64,000 nucleotides of DNA from Chitinophaga filiformis (GTDB lineage Bacteria; Bacteroidota; Bacteroidia; Chitinophagales; Chitinophagaceae), in NCBI RefSeq assembly GCF_023100805.1, contig NZ_CP095855.1, positions 2,521,001 to 2,585,000 on the forward strand, written 5' to 3'. Position 1 is the first letter of the stretch, and every line of letters starts with the position of its first letter. The notes beneath the pieces were generated by a model. The model did not search any database. It saw nothing but the letters and a program-made list of their open reading frames with translations, and was not told the DNA's origin. The position numbers were made by a program, and so were the translations under genes. Positions 45,245-53,456 of the stretch are shown here, one piece after another.

Positions 45245-46216
45245 ATGAAAGCAGCAGTAATGTATCAGCAGGGGGCACTTCCCCAATATGTAGATTTTCC
45301 CGAGCCAGCTATTCAGCATGATGATGAACTATTGGTTACTGTAAAAGCAGTAGCTATTAAACACTTTGATAAAGCCAGTGCTTCCGGCAGGCATTATTCC
45401 AGTGAGGCGCCGCAACAGCAGGGCCGCGTAATTGGTGGAGATGGTATTTGCCTCCTGGAAGATGGAACAAGAGTATACGGCGTAGGTGTGAGTGGCATGC
45501 TGGCGGAAAAAGCGACCATCCATAAAGATCATATAGCAAAAGTCCCCGATGCCCTGGACGATGTCCTGGCAGCTGCACTACCGAATGCAATTTTCGGCGC
45601 TGCCATGGGGCTTAAATTCAAAGCAGCTATTCAGCCGGGTGATGTTGTGCTGATCAATGGTGCCACCGGTTTTACAGGCCGTATTGCCGTTCAGATAGCG
45701 AAGCATTATGGCGCAAAACGGGTGATCGCAACCGGCAGGAATCAGCAGTCGCTGAAAGATGTACTTGCACTGGGAGCAGACGACACAATTTCCATCCTGC
45801 AGGATGATGAAAGCTTTAAGAACAGCATTAAAAAAATACATTCGGAGACGCCCATCGATGTTGTGATCGACTATTTATGGGGACATACCGCAGAAATGAT
45901 CCTGGCTTGCCTGAAGGGTAACGGCGCATTCACGAACAGGATAAGATATGTGTCTGTCGGTAGCATGGCGGGAGATATCATCCAATTATCAGCAGCCAAC
46001 CTGCGCAGTGTAGATCTGCAGCTAACGGGTTCAGGACTGGGCGCCTGGTCTAAGTCCGATATCCGCACACTCTTTAAAGAAATATTACCGGAGATGTTCG
46101 AGCTTGCTGCCAATGGTAAACTTACAGCAGCAGTTACTAAAGTGCAATTGAAGGATATTGCTGAACTATGGAACCTGGATGTTCCTGACGGGCAGCGCCT
46201 GGTAGTGACAATATAA
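45245..46216 (+). CDS. MDR-superfamily (quinone oxidoreductase-like) dehydrogenase
   Basis: 323 residues with the MDR layout: an N-terminal GroES-like domain (MKAAVMYQQGALPQYVDFPE), then a Rossmann domain with GDVVLINGATGFTGRIAVQIAK positioned for NADP(H) binding, and ALGADDTI downstream. No zinc-ligand cysteine/histidine set of alcohol dehydrogenases is evident, so a zinc-independent quinone oxidoreductase or enoyl reductase-like activity is more likely. It is transcribed in the same direction as the Crp/Fnr gene, 68 nt downstream, with its own apparent promoter and palindrome. The substrate is unknown. Confidence 0.85.
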   Translation: MKAAVMYQQGALPQYVDFPEPAIQHDDELLVTVKAVAIKHFDKASASGRHYSSEAPQQQGRVIGGDGICLLEDGTRVYGVGVSGMLAEKATIHKDHIAKVPDALDDVLAAALPNAIFGAAMGLKFKAAIQPGDVVLINGATGFTGRIAVQIAKHYGAKRVIATGRNQQSLKDVLALGADDTISILQDDESFKNSIKKIHSETPIDVVIDYLWGHTAEMILACLKGNGAFTNRIRYVSVGSMAGDIIQLSAANLRSVDLQLTGSGLGAWSKSDIRTLFKEILPEMFELAANGKLTAAVTKVQLKDIAELWNLDVPDGQRLVVTI

Positions 46217-46236
46217 GTAAGCCGCTTCTTACGACA

Positions 46237-46264
46237 GTGTCCCTGATCGATAGATGAGGGGCAC
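46237..46264. terminator. Possible bidirectional hairpin between convergent genes
   Basis: GTGTCCCT and AGGGGCAC form an 8-bp stem with one G-U pair around a 12-nt loop. It lies between the oxidoreductase stop and the stop of the reverse-strand ATL gene. It has no strong T run, so confidence is limited. Confidence 0.4.
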
Positions 46265-46590
46265 TATAATTCTTTTACCGGATCCCAGAAGAACTTTTTA
46301 AAGTTCACCACCTTATCGCCTTTGACTTCCACTCCTTCTTTTTCAAGCAATTTCTTCCTGGCTGCAATACCTGCAGGTTCTCCCGTCAGTTGTCCCTGGC
46401 TGTTTACTACCCGCTGTGCCGGTACCGGTGGCTTCTCACGACCGCAGGCGCCCATTGCATGTCCTACCATACGGGAGTAATTACCTTTCCCCAATGCTTT
46501 TGCAATTGCTCCATAAGAGGTTACGCGGCCTTTTGGAACTAGTCTGGCAATCTCATAAACAAGTTTGTTGAAGTCCGGGTCGTTCATCAT
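46264..46590 (-). CDS. Alkyltransferase-like protein (ATL), MGMT family without catalytic Cys
   Basis: 108 residues matching the C-terminal DNA-binding domain of O6-alkylguanine DNA alkyltransferase: VPKGRVTSYGAIAKALG, then a helix-turn-helix arginine-finger region (NYSRMVGHAMGACG), then the active-site position. In MGMT that site is PCHRV; here it reads PAQRVV, so the acceptor cysteine is Ala. This defines the ATL group, which binds alkylated guanine and recruits nucleotide excision repair instead of transferring the alkyl group. Length is normal for ATL proteins. The start has two consecutive Met codons. It is a single gene, convergent with the oxidoreductase. Confidence 0.9.
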   Translation of the reverse strand: MMNDPDFNKLVYEIARLVPKGRVTSYGAIAKALGKGNYSRMVGHAMGACGREKPPVPAQRVVNSQGQLTGEPAGIAARKKLLEKEGVEVKGDKVVNFKKFFWDPVKEL

Positions 46591-46785
46591 ACAGGAATAA
46601 TTATCGGGTATGAAGATAAAAAAATCCGGGATAATCAGGGGCGGCTGTAATAGTCAGGTACGGTGATATAAAATTAAAAAGCTGGAACGGCCTTCATGAC
46701 GAGTATGAGTTCAGTAACTACGAGGCTACTGAGGCCTTTGGAAGGGCTTTTTCGGCTTATATCAGTTCAATAAGAGGATGAAATA

Positions 46786-47820
46786 TTATCGGGTCGCCAT
46801 CCATTTTTTAACAAGCGCATATAATTCCTCATCAGTTGTTGCAGACAGGTCCAGCTTTTGGTCCGGAAGAACAGGACCATCGTAATCGTGACCGAGACGG
46901 TCATAGGTCGTGCTGCTCGTCAGAGAAATGAAGGCGCTATCAGCCAGGAAGATGTTACTCTTCCCTGTGGGAACGCCATACGTTGGTTCGCCGAACAACT
47001 TTACGTTGGGCAGGCCCAGGAAAGATATCAGGATCATTTCTCCTGCACTGGCGGTATAGCGCCCGGTGATGATCGCAATAGGCAGCTGTGATAGCGCCGG
47101 CGTTGTATAGTTGGTGAGATAGGCAAGCCTGAAGATCTTTCTGCCGTCTTTGTAATAGACGCCATTCTTATACCTGGTGATTTGGGCTTTATGTCCCCGG
47201 TTATCCTTATATCCAAGCAGCATATCCTTATTGATCAATGGAGCGAATGCGCAGAGAAAAGGAGGGGCACTACCGCCTTCCATCACTCTGAAGTCGATGA
47301 TCAGGCCATTGAGTTGTTGTGTACTCATATATGCAATAGCCCTGTACAGACTATCTGCTATAGCATGTTGGTCTGCCTCATCAATAGAGTTGTACGAGTT
47401 GAGCACTATCTTACCTATTTGTCCTTCTACAATACTGGTGGTAAAAGGGAAACTCCCCGGTTTGGTACTCAGTGCTGTGATGATTGACTTCCCTTCTCCC
47501 AATGGAGCCTGGAAGAAGCTGTGATTGTCCTGCAGGCCGGCCAGTACGTGTCGTATTGCGTCGTAAGTATCAGCCGCCGTCCTGGCATTTTTCATATGAT
47601 CAAGCCCCGAGCTGTATAACTGTTCGAAATTGATCTTTCCTGCCTTAATGGATTGTGATCGTATCTGTTCGAAAGCTGTATTGTAGTAGCTGATGGCAGC
47701 GGGGGAGATGTTTATCCTGTTCGCATCGCTGGCAGTGAGCGTATAGGTGTGTCTGCAACTTATCAGGGTCAGTACCAGGCAGATACAGAGAATTGAACTG
47801 ATCAAGGGCGTTTTTGTCAT
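46786..47820 (-). CDS. S41-family peptidase, predicted lipoprotein
   Basis: 344 residues. The N-terminus is a lipoprotein signal with lipobox LISC (Cys22), so it should be anchored on the outer face of a membrane. The tail-specific protease catalytic pair is visible: Ser258 in GRYTASAGEM and Lys287 in GVPTGKSN, 29 residues apart as expected for S41 enzymes. No PDZ domain is obvious, a common situation in Bacteroidota S41 lipoproteins. It is monocistronic. The substrate is unknown. Confidence 0.88.
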   Translation of the reverse strand: MTKTPLISSILCICLVLTLISCRHTYTLTASDANRINISPAAISYYNTAFEQIRSQSIKAGKINFEQLYSSGLDHMKNARTAADTYDAIRHVLAGLQDNHSFFQAPLGEGKSIITALSTKPGSFPFTTSIVEGQIGKIVLNSYNSIDEADQHAIADSLYRAIAYMSTQQLNGLIIDFRVMEGGSAPPFLCAFAPLINKDMLLGYKDNRGHKAQITRYKNGVYYKDGRKIFRLAYLTNYTTPALSQLPIAIITGRYTASAGEMILISFLGLPNVKLFGEPTYGVPTGKSNIFLADSAFISLTSSTTYDRLGHDYDGPVLPDQKLDLSATTDEELYALVKKWMATR

Positions 47821-47920
47821 TTCATTACGTTTAGGGTGAACGGTGTGCTGGCTATTTCCTATCGCTCCCTGTTTTCGTTGTGCAGGGAGTCACTAAAGAT
47901 AATAATCAGCGCGCCTCATC

Positions 47921-47928
47921 CAAAATTA
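47921..47928 (-). promoter_or_regulatory. Candidate -7 element for the S41 peptidase gene
   Basis: The reverse strand reads TAATTTTG, a match to TAnnTTTG, about 100 nt before the start codon. A short inverted repeat (TCCCTG...CAGGGA near 47868-47890) lies in the predicted leader. No clear -33 TTTG was found, so this is tentative. Confidence 0.35.
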
Positions 47929-48008
47929 ATGTTTTTCTACACTGACCGGTCGCATTACCGCTCAGGCATCTGCCGGGTACTGTTCCTGGTAATTTCAACA
48001 TAAATAGC

Positions 48009-48977
48009 TTACACGACGACTACGATCTTCCCGTCAGCCGAATTACTATCCATCAGCCTGTGCGCAGCTGCAATATCATCCAGCTTAAATGTACAACTGA
48101 TGTTCAGCTTTATATCGCCAGCTTCCACATCCCGGATAAACGCCTGGAAATGGGATTGGTCTACTCTTATCTGACCTGTGCTGTACATGGTGAGGCGAAC
48201 CGTTGCAGGAATATATTCCATTGGGGCGAAATCATTTATTGTCCACTGTTCTGCAAGCATGCCCGTCATACATACTGTGCCTCCCTGTGCTGCGCATCTG
48301 AGAGAATCCTTTAACGTTGCGGTGCCTACGAGTTCAAGTATTTTGTCTATACCGCCGGGGAACGAGGCCCGGACCTTTGGTGCAAGATGGCCATCATCGA
48401 TCAATACTTCGTCAACACCATTATCCAGCAGCAGTTGTTCCTTTTCCGGCTTCCTGGTGGTGGCCACTACATACAATCCTTGTTTTTTCGCCATCTGTGT
48501 AGCCAGCATACCAATGGAAGAAGTACCTCCCCTGATCAGTAAGGTTTCGTTCTGTTGAATGCCCAGGGCCAGGTGCAGTGATCCGTAAACCGTCTGGAAC
48601 ATCTCAGGAATGGCGCCCAGTTGTTCCCAGCTTAAATGACTGTTGAAAGGCGTGAGGATAGAGCTGGGGAGTACTGCGTATTCTGCATAACTACCATCAT
48701 ATGCCCGTCCCATTTCCCCCATGAATGCAGCTACTTTCTGTCCCCGTTTGTATGCTCCTGCCGGATCATTTTCGACTTCACCCACACATTCAATACCCAG
48801 TACCCTGGGAAAACTAACGCTGGGGGATAGACCCTTGCGTGTCATTAATTCTGATCTGTTCAATCCAAATGCTTTTACCTTCACCAACACCTGGCCTTCG
48901 CCCGGAACGGGCACTGGTCTTTGCTCCAGGGAAAAGTTTTCCGGTCCACCGGGCTGGTATAATACTGCTGCTTTCAT
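48009..48977 (-). CDS. Zinc-type MDR alcohol dehydrogenase / quinone oxidoreductase-like protein
   Basis: 322 residues from the ATG at 48977 (MKAAVLYQPGGPENFSLEQ). An upstream in-frame start adding 41 residues is rejected because the added part is unlike the family. The Rossmann segment ETLLIRGGTSSIGMLATQMAKKQG and LLDNGVDEVLIDDG place it with the quinone oxidoreductase-like MDR proteins; zinc ligands are not evident. It follows a SnoaL-like gene on the same strand by 52 nt and probably shares its transcript. Substrate unknown. Confidence 0.87.
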   Translation of the reverse strand: MKAAVLYQPGGPENFSLEQRPVPVPGEGQVLVKVKAFGLNRSELMTRKGLSPSVSFPRVLGIECVGEVENDPAGAYKRGQKVAAFMGEMGRAYDGSYAEYAVLPSSILTPFNSHLSWEQLGAIPEMFQTVYGSLHLALGIQQNETLLIRGGTSSIGMLATQMAKKQGLYVVATTRKPEKEQLLLDNGVDEVLIDDGHLAPKVRASFPGGIDKILELVGTATLKDSLRCAAQGGTVCMTGMLAEQWTINDFAPMEYIPATVRLTMYSTGQIRVDQSHFQAFIRDVEAGDIKLNISCTFKLDDIAAAHRLMDSNSADGKIVVVV

Positions 48978-49029
48978 GTATCCTTGTTTAGATAGGTTAT
49001 TAAATTCTCTACAGGGAAAGGGCATTGTC

Positions 49030-49425
49030 CTAATGATGTTCAGCATCATTGAACATGTAACGATAGATCTTCCATGCTTTCCCCTCTTTGCGAAGCACAA
49101 AATGATCCCTGCTTCGTTTTATAGATGGCTGGCCTGTTTCCGGATCCTGGGTGGTAACAATGGCTGTCGCCTGCACAAAGGCATACCGGGTATCCAGTAC
49201 AATATCCTCTACCGTAAAATCGATATGAAACTTTGTTCTTTTGAGATAGCTGCCGCTATTCCGGCTTAACAGGTCCTGGTAGCTGAGTGTTTTGATACCA
49301 GGCGCCATAAAGATGCCGTCTGCGGTATAAAAGATATGAATCAGTGCTGTCTTTGCCGTGTTTAAGGTGTTTGCATAAGCAGTCAGCAATTGTTGCACCG
49401 CCCGTTTTTCTTCCTGAAGGCCCAT
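49030..49425 (-). CDS. SnoaL-like / DUF4440-type small protein
   Basis: 131 residues from the ATG at 49425 (MGLQEEKRAVQQLL). A GTG 17 codons upstream is less likely. The pattern of an N-terminal helix, FYTADGIFMAPG, an internal FHIDFTVEDIVLDTRYAFV and a C-terminal HFVLRKEGKAWKIYRYMF is typical of the NTF2-like cone fold of the SgcJ/EcaC group. Members range from polyketide cyclases to proteins of unknown function. It lies upstream of the MDR gene and downstream of a Crp/Fnr gene, all on the reverse strand. Confidence 0.75.
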   Translation of the reverse strand: MGLQEEKRAVQQLLTAYANTLNTAKTALIHIFYTADGIFMAPGIKTLSYQDLLSRNSGSYLKRTKFHIDFTVEDIVLDTRYAFVQATAIVTTQDPETGQPSIKRSRDHFVLRKEGKAWKIYRYMFNDAEHH

Positions 49426-49508
49426 GTTGATCCTTTTTGTGATGCAAAGGTGGCATCTAAAGAGAGGATCTGCCAATGATGTATTTTAAGAAATACCCTT
49501 AATCTGGT

Positions 49509-50117
49509 TTAAGGGTTCGGCTTTTGTGCCAGGTCTTTACGGATCTTACTGAGAAATTCCGGCGTAATTCCCAGGTAGGACGCTATCTGTGTATTAGGCA
49601 AACGGTTGGAGATATGTGGATATTGCTCCAGGAAGGATTGATATCGTTCTTCTGCCGTTGAGCTAATATTCTGCAACACCCTGTTTTGCAGGGCGATGAA
49701 TTTTTGTTCGATGATGATCCTGAAATTGCGGTCAAATTTGTGGTGGTTGATGTAGAGCGAAAGCAGGTCGGGATGTTTGATCTGTAAGATGAGGGAGGGT
49801 TCTGTTGCCTCTATATAAAGCTGACTTGGCTTCTCAGCATAAAAACTGGCCAGGTCCGTGATCCAGTCATTCTCAGCGGCAAACTGGATATTGTGTTCTT
49901 TCCCGTTTTTATCCACCGCATACATTTTAAAGCAGCCACTTACGACAAATGTAAAATGACGGCACACATCCCCCTGCTGGAGAATAAAACCACGGCGCTT
50001 TATCCTGCGCTCTGCGAAATGAACAAATAACTCTGCACGTTCCTTGCTGTTAAGAGGGAAGTAATTTTTGAAATAGTTAATTAACTGTTCTACCGATGTA
50101 TTTTCACTACTCAACAT
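49509..50117 (-). CDS. Crp/Fnr family transcriptional regulator
   Basis: 202 residues from the ATG at 50117 (MLSSENTSVEQLINYF). A GTG at 50159 would add 14 residues and cannot be excluded. The sensor roll includes GFILQQGDVCRHFTFVVSGCFK, and the C-terminal helix-turn-helix includes QIASYLGITPEFLSKIRKDL. Like the regulator at 44.6 kb it belongs to the small Bacteroidota subgroup. It lies 84 nt upstream of the SnoaL-like gene on the same strand and may regulate that gene and the MDR gene. Confidence 0.87.
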   Translation of the reverse strand: MLSSENTSVEQLINYFKNYFPLNSKERAELFVHFAERRIKRRGFILQQGDVCRHFTFVVSGCFKMYAVDKNGKEHNIQFAAENDWITDLASFYAEKPSQLYIEATEPSLILQIKHPDLLSLYINHHKFDRNFRIIIEQKFIALQNRVLQNISSTAEERYQSFLEQYPHISNRLPNTQIASYLGITPEFLSKIRKDLAQKPNP

Positions 50118-50192
50118 CCTAAGTTTATAACGAGTGAAATATTCCTCCAGGGAATCCACGTAAAGATAAATAAATATGGAAGAACAGTATAA

Positions 50193-51512
50193 TCAGGCTA
50201 CTGGTGGAAATATCACATCTATGGTAGTGCCTGCATCTAGTTCTGAGATCACTTTTAGCCTGATGCCATGATAGTCGGCAATGCTTTTTACTATGGACAG
50301 GCCAAGTCCATAACCTTCTCCGTCTATTGTATTCTTTTTCCTGAAACGATTGAATATCGTGTCGATATCTGCCGGCTCAAATCCTATTCCTGTGTCCCGG
50401 ATGGCAATAGTATAAGAACCATCCGCAGCCAGTGTATCACCGATGTGGATGCTGCCATCCGGCTTGTTATACCGGATGGCATTGTTAATAAGATTATAGA
50501 ATAACTGGAACAGCAGGTCGTGGTTCATATTGTACAATGTAATATGCGGCTGCAGGGAAGCAGTGATCCGGATATTCCTGTCTTCCAGCCGGTGGCTTAA
50601 TTCCTGTATGATCTCGCCGATCATCTTTTCCGGCTGGATGTTATCCTGCCGGGTATATTGATCATTTTCAATCCTGGATATCAGCAGCAGTGAATGCACT
50701 ATCTTCTTCAGGCGATTGAGCGTCTTCATCATTTCCATGATCTTTTCCATCGCTGTTTCGTCGAGATCATTTGCCAGCAACAGATTTTCCATCTTGGTCT
50801 GCAGGATGCCTATGGGCGTCATCAGCTCATGAGAGGCGTTGGAGGTAAATTCTCTTTCCCTGTCGAAGTCTTCCTTTATCCGGTTCATCAACGCGATGAG
50901 GGAATTGTCGAGATACCTGAAGTCAACCGTTGTAGTGCGGATAGGAGGGGGGATTTCCTTGAAGGGAAAGACAGGGTTGATCAGTTTCGTCTGAATGATC
51001 GTTTGCAGGGGCTTGAGGAGGATGCGCGTAAACGAAATATCCGTCAGCAGTGTGAGTATTGTCAGTATGCCCAGTACATACAGCGCAATTCTCTGCAGCG
51101 GACCATTATACTGACTGATAGATGCGATCGTTTTGCCAATCTCCAGTTCGTACAGCTGGTCATTGTATTCAAAGGCCTGGTTAAGTATGCGATACATGAC
51201 GGTATCACCCTCTATAATCCGCTGCGCCGTCTGAATAGTGTCCGGTGAGAAGATATGCCGGGCCCGTTCAAGGGATATATATTCTTCCCTGAGCAGGGTG
51301 TAACTGCCATATGTTGAATCGCCCTGCAGGTAATAATCTATACCATTGGTCTGGATATTGGTCATTACCTTTTTTGCCTGTTGTTTCAACAGGCGATTGG
51401 TGCTTTGAAAAGCAACCCTGTCTATGAGAGCAGGCAACAGTATAATAAAGAGTATCACCGTTGCTATCTTGGACAGGGTGGAGGTAAGCGTAAGTTTGGT
51501 AAGCAGCTTCAC
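50193..51512 (-). CDS. Sensor histidine kinase
   Basis: 439 residues. The first membrane segment is about 15-35 (ATVILFIILLPALIDRV), then a periplasmic sensor of about 110 residues, then a second membrane segment near 145-165 (ALYVLGILTILTLLTDI). The HisKA motif is SHELMTP with phospho-acceptor His228 (Met replaces the common Arg). The HATPase_c boxes NLINNAIRYN, DTGIGFEPAD and GYGLGLSIVK follow. It starts 7 nt after the stop of the response regulator gene and is the last of five reverse-strand genes, so its partner is that regulator. The signal sensed is unknown. Confidence 0.93.
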   Translation of the reverse strand: MKLLTKLTLTSTLSKIATVILFIILLPALIDRVAFQSTNRLLKQQAKKVMTNIQTNGIDYYLQGDSTYGSYTLLREEYISLERARHIFSPDTIQTAQRIIEGDTVMYRILNQAFEYNDQLYELEIGKTIASISQYNGPLQRIALYVLGILTILTLLTDISFTRILLKPLQTIIQTKLINPVFPFKEIPPPIRTTTVDFRYLDNSLIALMNRIKEDFDREREFTSNASHELMTPIGILQTKMENLLLANDLDETAMEKIMEMMKTLNRLKKIVHSLLLISRIENDQYTRQDNIQPEKMIGEIIQELSHRLEDRNIRITASLQPHITLYNMNHDLLFQLFYNLINNAIRYNKPDGSIHIGDTLAADGSYTIAIRDTGIGFEPADIDTIFNRFRKKNTIDGEGYGLGLSIVKSIADYHGIRLKVISELDAGTTIDVIFPPVA

Positions 51513-51519
51513 AATATGG

Positions 51520-52194
51520 TTATAGTTTAATTTTGTACCCTACCCCTCTGATGGTTTGCAGCCATTCCACCGGTCCATATTCAGTTAGTTTTTTACGGAT
51601 ATTCTTTATATGGACATCAATATAATTGGAGTCATAATCATCGTCTGAAAAGCCTCCCCAGATATGCTCACTAAGCTGCATGCGGGTAAGGGGGCGATTC
51701 TTGTTCAGCAGCATATAACTTAACAGGTCAAACTCTTTTTTCGACAGGCCGATATCTGCATCGCCATGCAATACCATCCGGGTGTTCAGGTTGACAACGA
51801 AATCGCCCAGCGCCACGAGGTTATCTTTCAGGCCGGATTTCCGGCGACTGATAGCCTGCATGCGTGACTGTAGTTCCAGTAGTGAGAAAGGCTTAGGAAG
51901 ATAGTCGTCCGCCCCAAGGTCCAGTCCCTTTATCCGGTCTTCCAGTTTACCACGGGCGGTAAGAATGATGTAAGAGGCCTCAGGACAGATCTTCTTGGCA
52001 TCCTCCAATACCAGCAATCCATCCTTATCGGGTAAGCCGAGATCCAGCAGTATAAAGTCATAAGGACCTTCCTCCATGAGCTGTCTCGCCTGTTTGGCGG
52101 TAAAAGCAAGGTCGCAGTAGTAACCTGCCTTTACCAGGAAATCTTCCATTTCCAGTGCCATTCCTCTTTCATCTTCAATGATCAATACTTTCAT
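51520..52194 (-). CDS. OmpR-family response regulator
   Basis: 224 residues. The receiver domain has IIEDE at the acidic pocket and phospho-acceptor Asp51 in FILLDLGLPDKDG, with LTARG and YLPKPFSL further on. The C-terminal winged helix includes EFDLLSYMLLNKNRPLTR and IDVHIKNIRKKL. It sits between an outer-membrane-like protein gene (5 nt) and the histidine kinase gene (7 nt), so it should form a two-component pair with the latter and may control its own operon. Confidence 0.94.
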   Translation of the reverse strand: MKVLIIEDERGMALEMEDFLVKAGYYCDLAFTAKQARQLMEEGPYDFILLDLGLPDKDGLLVLEDAKKICPEASYIILTARGKLEDRIKGLDLGADDYLPKPFSLLELQSRMQAISRRKSGLKDNLVALGDFVVNLNTRMVLHGDADIGLSKKEFDLLSYMLLNKNRPLTRMQLSEHIWGGFSDDDYDSNYIDVHIKNIRKKLTEYGPVEWLQTIRGVGYKIKL

Positions 52195-52199
52195 GTCGT

Positions 52200-53069
52200 T
52201 TAAAACTGATAGTAAAAGTTTGCAGTGAAAAATGAATTCACTTTTCCGGGATCAGACTGGGATTTTTGTCCCAGCAGGGAAAGCTGGTATTCAAATTCTA
52301 TCATATAACTGGCCCTGTTGTAGGCCAAAGGCAGTTTCAGGTTGTACGATAAAATATCATAGCTGGTGGTTGTCCTGGTGCTGGTAGTGTTGCCTGCTCC
52401 CCTTCCCGGATTATTGCCCAATATGGGGGGAAGAATGCCGAGCAAACTATCCCTGATGCCTTTTTCCTTTATATAGTAGGTATAAAACCGCTGAGTACCT
52501 GCTGTTAGATCTATCAAAGGAGTAAGCGTCACAATATCTTTTGATGTCAGGCTAAAAAGATTGATCTGTTTACTGATGCCCAGTGTGGAGAAAAAGTCGT
52601 TGGTCTTTCCAAATGCATAATCTACTCCCAGCGTGGTGGTAAGCCAGCTGTTATGCGTCAGGCCGACAGCAGCGGAATGAGGATTGGCGGCCTGGAGGAA
52701 AGGAGACAGTTTAGGGTAAAAGGTATAGTTATAATTAAGGTCTGCTGATAAACGTTTGCTCAGCTTGAAAGAAAAGCCAGCTCCTGCGCTGTAAGCGGAA
52801 ACGACATGATCATGATCGTTCAGCAAACGGTAGGCCATACCTGTCAGTGAGAAACCGGAACGATGCTGGTATTTCGCTACAGCTGCCACATATGCCATCC
52901 TTTCTGCAGCTTTCTGTCCGTAGTAGTTCGCATTATTGGCATAACTGGCTCCAACAGTAAGTGTGGATTTCTCAGCAGATGCACTGTCTTTTTGTAATGT
53001 ACTGTCCGTCTGTGCCTGGCAAAAAACGCTGGTCAATAATATTGGCAGTAAAAAGAATATCTGTTTCAT
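52200..53069 (-). CDS. Outer-membrane beta-barrel-like protein of unknown function
   Basis: 289 residues with a signal peptide (MKQIFFLLPILLTSVFCQAQ). The mature part alternates polar and hydrophobic residues in many short strands (GASYANNANYYG, SADLNYNYTFYP, TTTLGVDYAF), and the protein ends in FTANFYYQF, with the C-terminal Phe typical of outer-membrane barrels. There is no TonB-dependent receptor plug. It lies 5 nt before the response regulator gene, so it is part of the five-gene cluster and might be the envelope component monitored or regulated by the two-component pair. Confidence 0.75.
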   Translation of the reverse strand: MKQIFFLLPILLTSVFCQAQTDSTLQKDSASAEKSTLTVGASYANNANYYGQKAAERMAYVAAVAKYQHRSGFSLTGMAYRLLNDHDHVVSAYSAGAGFSFKLSKRLSADLNYNYTFYPKLSPFLQAANPHSAAVGLTHNSWLTTTLGVDYAFGKTNDFFSTLGISKQINLFSLTSKDIVTLTPLIDLTAGTQRFYTYYIKEKGIRDSLLGILPPILGNNPGRGAGNTTSTRTTTSYDILSYNLKLPLAYNRASYMIEFEYQLSLLGQKSQSDPGKVNSFFTANFYYQF

Positions 53070-53091
53070 GGTTTTTCATTAAAGGCTTGTG

Positions 53092-53436
53092 TCAGGGAAC
53101 ACGGATACCTATTTTTTTAATGACAATCTTTGGCTTAATGATCTGCGGTGGTTTTACAGGTGTCATAACTGGAGGAACGGCTATAGGTTTCACCTGCTTT
53201 TTAGCCTTGGGAACCTCCTTGATGACCGGTTCCACAGGCAGGTCCTGTGTTGGTGTTACTGTTTCCGTCTCTACTGGTTTTTTGACAGGAATAGTGTCCA
53301 GCGGCAGGGCCTCAGAGGGCTTTACCTTGTAAGTAGGTTGGGGTAGTGTGGCACTACCCCAACTATAGAGGGAAATGATTGATAGTATGACGGTTATTCC
53401 TACATGGCGGTATAAAGCCCCTTGGTTCATATTCAC
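53092..53436 (-). CDS. Small proline/lysine-rich membrane-anchored or exported protein
   Basis: 114 residues. One hydrophobic segment (VGITVILSIISLYSWGSA, about residues 12-29) may be a signal peptide or an anchor. The rest is a low-complexity Pro/Val/Lys/Glu chain (KPVETETVTP, VPPVMTPVKPPQIIKPK), like the spacer of TonB proteins, but there is no TonB C-terminal domain. It sits between the repeat protein and the barrel-like protein with short gaps (20 and 22 nt). It could span the periplasm physically; function unknown. Confidence 0.6.
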   Translation of the reverse strand: MNMNQGALYRHVGITVILSIISLYSWGSATLPQPTYKVKPSEALPLDTIPVKKPVETETVTPTQDLPVEPVIKEVPKAKKQVKPIAVPPVMTPVKPPQIIKPKIVIKKIGIRVP

Positions 53437-53456
53437 AACAGTATTTTAATAATGTG

